This document shows positions 55,105 to 59,385 of a stretch of DNA of 59,385 bases, one piece after another; the first letter of the stretch is position 1; the number at the start of each line of letters is the position of its first letter. The notes below the pieces were generated by a model. It saw nothing but the letters and a program-made list of their open reading frames with translations. It was not told the DNA's origin and did no database searches. The position numbers and the translations under genes are program-made. This DNA comes from Gallionellales bacterium RIFCSPLOWO2_02_FULL_57_47 (GTDB lineage Bacteria; Pseudomonadota; Gammaproteobacteria; Burkholderiales; Gallionellaceae). The DNA is taken from positions 31,429 through 90,813 of the forward strand of contig MGWZ01000033.1 of assembly GCA_001801175.1 (NCBI GenBank), given 5' to 3'.

Positions 55105-56025
55105 TCAGGCCGCATCCTCGGCGGCGTTTTGCCGCAAGTAGCTCTGCTCGATACCGGGCCTTCCATGCCAATAACCGTCGCAGGCCTGATCGGGCATCAA
55201 CGCGGCCAGCTTTTGCATGGCGGCATGGGCAGTGAGCCGGTTTTCCATGCATTCGTGAAACAGCCTGAGAACTTTGGCGGTATGGAATGCCTGCGGGCTG
55301 ACGCGCACCACGTCCACGCCGGTTTGACGCATCGAGTCGAGCTCGCCGATCAGGTTGTAGACGCTGGCGGATTGCGTCTGGATGCCGTTCAGCACGAGGA
55401 AGGGCTGGCCTTCGCGGGTCTTCAGCGTGAGTCCGTTGGCATAGTCGAGGCAGCGGAACTGGCAGTCGTCCTTGGGCAGGTTGTAATGGCGTGCGGTAAA
55501 GCAGCGCGCCGAAAAGGCCAGCGGCATCCGGCCATAGGCGAACACTTCGGTTTCCATGCCGGCCGGGCGGGTTGCCTGCATGTGCGACAGCGCCTCGCGC
55601 GACATTTCCAGCGGCATGACCCAGCGCTTCGCGCCGAGCTCGTTCATCAGAGCCAGCGTTTGCGGATTGTAGGTGTTGATGTGCGGGCCCGCGACAAACG
55701 GGATTTTCGCGGACGAAGCCAGGCGCACTGCGGCCATGTCGTTGGCTTCCAGTGCGAACCTGCCGTTTTCAACGACGCGGCGCAATCTTTTCAAATCGGA
55801 TTCGGATTCGATCAGGGCCAGCGTGGAGAGCACCGCTTCCTTGCCGGCATCGGCAAGCTTTTTCGCTATCTCCAGCCAGTCATCGAGCCGCACGATCTGG
55901 CGGCGCGAGCAGACGGCTTCGCCCAGGTAGACGATGTCCACCGGCGTGGCGGCAATTTCGTCATAGAAATTGAATACGGTATCGCGATCCCAGTAGTAGA
56001 GGATGGGGCCAAGTGACAATTTCAT
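55105..56025 (-). CDS. ubiV: O2-independent ubiquinone hydroxylase component UbiV
   Basis: U32 peptidase-like Fe-S protein that with UbiU hydroxylates ubiquinone precursors without oxygen. 306 residues from ATG 56025 ([20 protein letters not shown]). Cluster cysteines: AVCSRR near residue 39, then SARCFTARH and DDCQFRC. It follows ubiU by 30 bp. Confidence 0.93.
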   Translation of the reverse strand: MKLSLGPILYYWDRDTVFNFYDEIAATPVDIVYLGEAVCSRRQIVRLDDWLEIAKKLADAGKEAVLSTLALIESESDLKRLRRVVENGRFALEANDMAAVRLASSAKIPFVAGPHINTYNPQTLALMNELGAKRWVMPLEMSREALSHMQATRPAGMETEVFAYGRMPLAFSARCFTARHYNLPKDDCQFRCLDYANGLTLKTREGQPFLVLNGIQTQSASVYNLIGELDSMRQTGVDVVRVSPQAFHTAKVLRLFHECMENRLTAHAAMQKLAALMPDQACDGYWHGRPGIEQSYLRQNAAEDAA

Positions 56026-56055
56026 GAATTGGATTCTCTGCAAAAACTCACGCGT

Positions 56056-57057
56056 TCATTTCCACGGACGGTTATACGCGCCCAGGGTGTGCTGCTGCCC
56101 CTCGGCGAGCTTGTTCAGTTGCGCCATCCACGCCGGGCTGACGGTGTAGCTCTGCGGCGCCCGTTCGGCGGCATCGATCGCCGCGCGCCACACCTTGGTG
56201 ACTTGCTCGACATAGGCGGGGCTGCGCTGGCGGCCTTCGATCTTGATCGCCGCGATGCCCATGGCTATCATCTCCGGCAGCATCTCCAGCGTATTGAGGC
56301 TGGTCGGTTCCTCGATGGCGTAGTAAGTCTCGTTGTTGACCTCGAAGCGCCCCTTGCACAGCGTCGGGTAGCCGGCATTTTCGTTATCGCCATAGCGGTC
56401 GAGCAGTACGCCGTTCAGGCGGGATTCCAGTCCCTGCGGCGTTTTTTCCCAGCGTACCGCCTTGGCCGGCGAACATACTCCGCAGGTGTTGGGCGATTCG
56501 CCGGTAGCATAGGATGACAGCGCGCAGCGCCCCTCGACCATGACGCACAGGCCGCCGAAGCCGAACAGCTCGATTTCCACCGGGGTATTTTTCACCACCT
56601 GCTCGACCTGCGCCAGCGACAGCACGCGCGGAATGACCGCGCGCTGGATACCGAAATGCTCATGGTAAAAGTTGATCGCCTCGTAGTTGGTGGCTGAGCC
56701 CTGCACCGACAGATGGAGGCGCAGTTTCGGATAGGTTCTCGATGCGTAACGCATCAGGCCGGGGTCGGCCAGGATGACGGCATCGACGCCCAGCTCCACG
56801 GCATTGTCCACGGCTCCCTGCCAGCGCTCCCACTTGTCGGACTGCGGGAAGGTATTGAGCGCAAGCAGCACCTTGGCGCCTTTGGCGTGGGCGTAACGCA
56901 CTCCTTCGCGGGCGCTGGCCTGATCGAAATTCAGCCCGGCGAAGGCGCGCGCATTGGTATTGTCCTTGAAACCCATGTAGACGCAGTCGGCACCGTTATC
57001 CACGGCGATTTTCAGCGCGGGAAGATTGCCCGCCGGACAAACCAGTTCAAGCGACAT
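56056..57057 (-). CDS. ubiU: O2-independent ubiquinone hydroxylase component UbiU
   Basis: Partner of UbiV. 333 residues from ATG 57057 (MSLELVCPAGNLPALKIAVD). [4Fe-4S] cysteines in GGLCVMVEGRC, CGVCSP and PTLCKGRF; U32 peptidase signature EIELFGFGGLCVMVEGRC. Its ATG lies inside the 3' end of yhcC (11-bp overlap), so yhcC-ubiU-ubiV form one unit. Confidence 0.95.
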   Translation of the reverse strand: MSLELVCPAGNLPALKIAVDNGADCVYMGFKDNTNARAFAGLNFDQASAREGVRYAHAKGAKVLLALNTFPQSDKWERWQGAVDNAVELGVDAVILADPGLMRYASRTYPKLRLHLSVQGSATNYEAINFYHEHFGIQRAVIPRVLSLAQVEQVVKNTPVEIELFGFGGLCVMVEGRCALSSYATGESPNTCGVCSPAKAVRWEKTPQGLESRLNGVLLDRYGDNENAGYPTLCKGRFEVNNETYYAIEEPTSLNTLEMLPEMIAMGIAAIKIEGRQRSPAYVEQVTKVWRAAIDAAERAPQSYTVSPAWMAQLNKLAEGQQHTLGAYNRPWK

Positions 57058-58099
57058 GACGAAGCTCCTTAAAGATAAGTGTGCTGCCTGCGAGGTGCCG
57101 CCTCCGGCACATTTCGGCAAAGGCACCGGGTGTGAGAGGAGGCTGCAGGCGACCACTCCCGCACCCATCGGCTCCGCCGCACCGTGTCGTGGCCGCCCCC
57201 TGGCGGCTGTCGCGCTGGCGCAGTTCGCGCTCAATCCCGTTCAAGATATTCCATTTCTGCGAACTCCATTCGGGCGCCAGCAAAATCTCCTTGGGTGAGG
57301 TACCGGTAACGCGATGGTAGACAATATGTTCCGGCGTGCGTTCAATCAGGTCGGCGGCTATGCGTATGTATTCCTCGCGGTCCAGCGGGGTGTATTTACC
57401 GCGCCGCCATTCCTGCGCGAGCAAGGTATGTTTTACAACGTGCAGCGGGTGCAGCTTGAGGCCATCCACGCCGATGTCGAGCACGGTATCGAGGGTGGCA
57501 TGGTAGTGCGCTTCGTCTTCGCCGGGCAGTCCGACAATCAGGTGGGCGCACACCGGAATCCCGCGCTGGCGCGCCGCAGTGGCCGTGGCAACATATTCCG
57601 CCAGGCCGTGACCGCGGTTGACGCGCCGCAAAGTTTCGTCGAAGGCCGACTGCAAGCCGAGTTCCAGCACCACCTCCAGACCGCGCGCGCGGAATTCATC
57701 GAGCAGATCGAGCACTTCAGATGGCACGCAATCCGGGCGCGTGCCGATGGAAAGGCCGATAACATCCGGCTCCTGCAACACCTCTTCATACATCGCCCGC
57801 AATTGCTCGACCTTGGCGTAAGTATTGGTGTATGCCTGAAAATAGGCGATGAATTTTGTGGCGCGGGTGCGCCGGCGTATCGCGCGCCTGCCCGACTCAA
57901 GCTGTTCATGCAAAGTGGGCGGCGTGCGCCCGTTGGGGCTGAACGAATCGTTGTTGCAGAAAGTACAGCCGCCGATCCCCTTGCTGCCATCGCGATTCGG
58001 GCAGGTCAGACCCGCGTCCAGGGCAATCTTGTGCACGCGCTCGCCATAGCGCCGCAACAGGTGCTGCCCATAGGTGTGAATGCGGTCGGAGAGAACCAT
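57047..58099 (-). CDS. yhcC: Radical SAM protein, TIGR01212/YhcC family
   Basis: 350 residues from ATG 58099 (MVLSDRIHTYGQHLLRRYG). The cluster cysteines are in CPNRDGSKGIGGCTFC, the unusual long spacing of this family; VELGLQSAFDETL and HLIVGLPGEDEAHY follow. The C-terminal 40 residues beyond the fold are basic and Gly-rich. Biochemical role unknown. First gene of the yhcC-ubiU-ubiV unit, which suggests an anaerobic role. Confidence 0.92.
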   Translation of the reverse strand: MVLSDRIHTYGQHLLRRYGERVHKIALDAGLTCPNRDGSKGIGGCTFCNNDSFSPNGRTPPTLHEQLESGRRAIRRRTRATKFIAYFQAYTNTYAKVEQLRAMYEEVLQEPDVIGLSIGTRPDCVPSEVLDLLDEFRARGLEVVLELGLQSAFDETLRRVNRGHGLAEYVATATAARQRGIPVCAHLIVGLPGEDEAHYHATLDTVLDIGVDGLKLHPLHVVKHTLLAQEWRRGKYTPLDREEYIRIAADLIERTPEHIVYHRVTGTSPKEILLAPEWSSQKWNILNGIERELRQRDSRQGAATTRCGGADGCGSGRLQPPLTPGAFAEMCRRRHLAGSTLIFKELRHVA

Positions 58100-58320
58100 C
58101 TGGATTACTTCGAACTGAGGATCGGCAATGCGGGACAGGCTAGCATGTTGCGCCCAATGCTTCAAGCCGAAGGGCAGCATGGGTATTTTTGGTCGCATAA
58201 CGCAATGCAGAAGGATCAGTAATTACGCCAGAACAACTGGTGATTTTAAACCGTTATCACTAATTCATTTCCCAACAACAGATGCAGACAGCTTTAACCG
58301 AAGCTATCTATATCTTTCTG

Positions 58321-58602
58321 CTACAGCTTTCTGGTACTGCGTGTTTTCTGCATCGTTGCTTGAGTGATTGCTGATTGGTAGCAGCCCACAAAGTCGATGA
58401 CATCAATGCCAAGAACATTCGCTAGTTCAATAAATTCAGGAAAGTCCAAGCGACGTTCTCCACGTTCGTATTTCGAAATAAAACTCTGCGGTTTACCTAA
58501 TCTCTCAGCAATCTGTACTTGCGTCAGTCCAGACTTTTCTCTTGCAGAGACAAGCAGGCTGCGAAAAATTTGGTAGTAATAGCTGTGTAAGGAGCTAGGC
58601 AT
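58321..58602 (-). CDS. Xre-type helix-turn-helix regulator
   Basis: 93 residues. HTH_3 domain with SAREKSGLTQVQIAERLG and SFISKYERGERRLDFPEF. Cytosolic DNA-binding repressor-type protein, target unknown. AT-rich and isolated, with no adjacent toxin-like gene. The ATG at 58602 is preceded by CTAGGCATAT; an exact ribosome site is not obvious. Confidence 0.88.
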   Translation of the reverse strand: MPSSLHSYYYQIFRSLLVSAREKSGLTQVQIAERLGKPQSFISKYERGERRLDFPEFIELANVLGIDVIDFVGCYQSAITQATMQKTRSTRKL

Positions 58603-58904
58603 ATGCCTAGCCTAATAACCCATTGTGGAATATCCCAAAACAGGTTATCGTTCATCCTGAAACTGCAACAACACCCATGCGGCAATCAGGGCCCTGATTG
58701 ATGCAAAAACCACCAACGTTATTTAGGGAGTGATAGCCAAAGTTGGTTTGTGGGCTTGGTTATTCATTCATTTTTTCTTTGGATAAATGGATTCCCCTTC
58801 ATGCCTCGCAAAGTGCGGAAAAACTAGGCGGATCAATAGCAAAAAATATTTTGCTTGATCAAACGAAAAACAATCCACAACAAATCAACTTCTGGTAATT
58901 CATT
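58603..58904. other. Intergenic region, no gene seen
   Basis: About 300 bp of AT-rich sequence between the Xre gene and the methyltransferase gene. It shows no convincing ORF, tRNA or long palindrome; the upstream control regions of both flanking genes must lie here. Confidence 0.6.
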
Positions 58905-59385
58905 ATGCTGCCAACAAACAAAGCAGAAAAACTCGCAACTGGGATGCTGGGAACAAACAGTGGTCTATCTTCTGTTACTCGCACAATTGTTCGCAATCGA
59001 AGTCTATTAAATAATCTACGTAAGAACTTTCTTTTGAAACCTGCCTTCAAGCTCTTCAAAAACAGAAGGGGATACCCAGCTTTTTGGACTATGCCATATG
59101 ATCCCATCTGCAGAGAGATTCTCTTCAATGGTTACTATGAAAAAGAATTGCTCATGGGCATGTGTAAATTGGTAGAAAACAAATCAGGCACGGTATTAGA
59201 TATTGGCGCCAATATAGGCAACCATACGGTCTTTTTCTCTAGAGAATTTGAAAATGTCATTTCTTTCGAACCTACACCAAGTAATTGCTGGGCGGTTTCA
59301 AGCACCAAGTGCAAAAAGTGCAGCGTGATGCTGCCTAAAATCAAATGCGTCTGGCGTGAACAACTGCGCAGGACATTTGAACCCG
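58905..59385 (+). CDS. FkbM-family methyltransferase, partial
   Basis: Open from ATG 58905 to the right edge. GTVLDIGANIGNHTVFFSRE (about residues 105-125) and VISFEPTPSN are the SAM-binding motifs of FkbM O-methyltransferases, often found with glycan genes. After about position 59287 the sequence becomes richer in GC and the translation (CWAVSSTKCKKC and on) no longer resembles an FkbM protein, so the gene may be interrupted or frameshifted there. Confidence 0.72.
   Translation, partial: MLPTNKAEKLATGMLGTNSGLSSVTRTIVRNRSLLNNLRKNFLLKPAFKLFKNRRGYPAFWTMPYDPICREILFNGYYEKELLMGMCKLVENKSGTVLDIGANIGNHTVFFSREFENVISFEPTPSNCWAVSSTKCKKCSVMLPKIKCVWREQLRRTFEP

Overview
The window reads as a chromosomal segment of a Betaproteobacterium. 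Gene content and order (pilMNOPQ–aroK–aroB–dgt–gltBD, hemL–thiE–thiD, lptD–surA–pdxA–rsmA, amgK–murU, nrdD–nrdG beside ubiT/ubiV/ubiU) fit the Nitrosomonadales, perhaps a Gallionellaceae-like iron oxidiser. That placement is inferred from synteny and protein style; no database was searched. GC content is moderately high, except in a few AT-rich pieces (35.0-35.6 kb, 54.3-55.0 kb and 58.1-59.28 kb). I saw no rRNA, tRNA, CRISPR array, complete IS or prophage.

Layout: 0-3.5 kb purM-purN and two DUF3108 paralogues, the second broken. 3.5-5.5 kb bacteriohemerythrin and rsmB. 5.8-7.6 kb a radical SAM/SPASM enzyme with a small companion protein. 7.8-9.8 kb a lipoprotein and a transglutaminase-like protein. 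9.8-19.5 kb priA, hemE, gltD, gltB. 19.5-22.9 kb a gdhA relic, dgt, aroB, aroK. 22.9-30.8 kb a large Ig-like lipoprotein and the type IV pilus operon. 30.9-34.7 kb class A PBP, a nucleotidyltransferase-like protein and a pirin. 34.7-40.9 kb repeats, an orphan gene, hemB, engB, hemL, thiE, thiD, gloA. 41.0-50.0 kb rsmA, pdxA, surA, lptD, amgK, murU, pepP. 50.2-58.1 kb an anaerobic-metabolism block (nrdG, a split nrdD, ubiT, ubiV, ubiU, yhcC) interrupted by an outer-membrane protein. 58.3 kb to the end: an Xre regulator and a partial FkbM methyltransferase.

The biology combines housekeeping functions (purine, haem, thiamine, PLP, shikimate, glutamate, envelope biogenesis) with oxygen-independent dNTP and ubiquinone synthesis. 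The most striking feature is the density of short palindromic repeats, many of them inserted in frame inside essential genes (rsmB, priA twice, rsmA, pdxA, amgK twice, murU twice, and the signal peptide of a DUF3108 protein). One family of about 57-60 bp has three copies with precise ends, a covarying hairpin and no target duplication. Two copies sit inside other palindromic repeats, and a near-identical empty site lies about 0.5 kb from copy 2. It looks like a miniature hairpin mobile element.

Other points of note: the class III ribonucleotide reductase has its glycyl-radical loop on a separate 64-residue protein behind two well-spaced NrdR-like boxes; there are relics of gdhA and of a rubredoxin; and an orphan rho-independent terminator lies antisense to the hemB leader.
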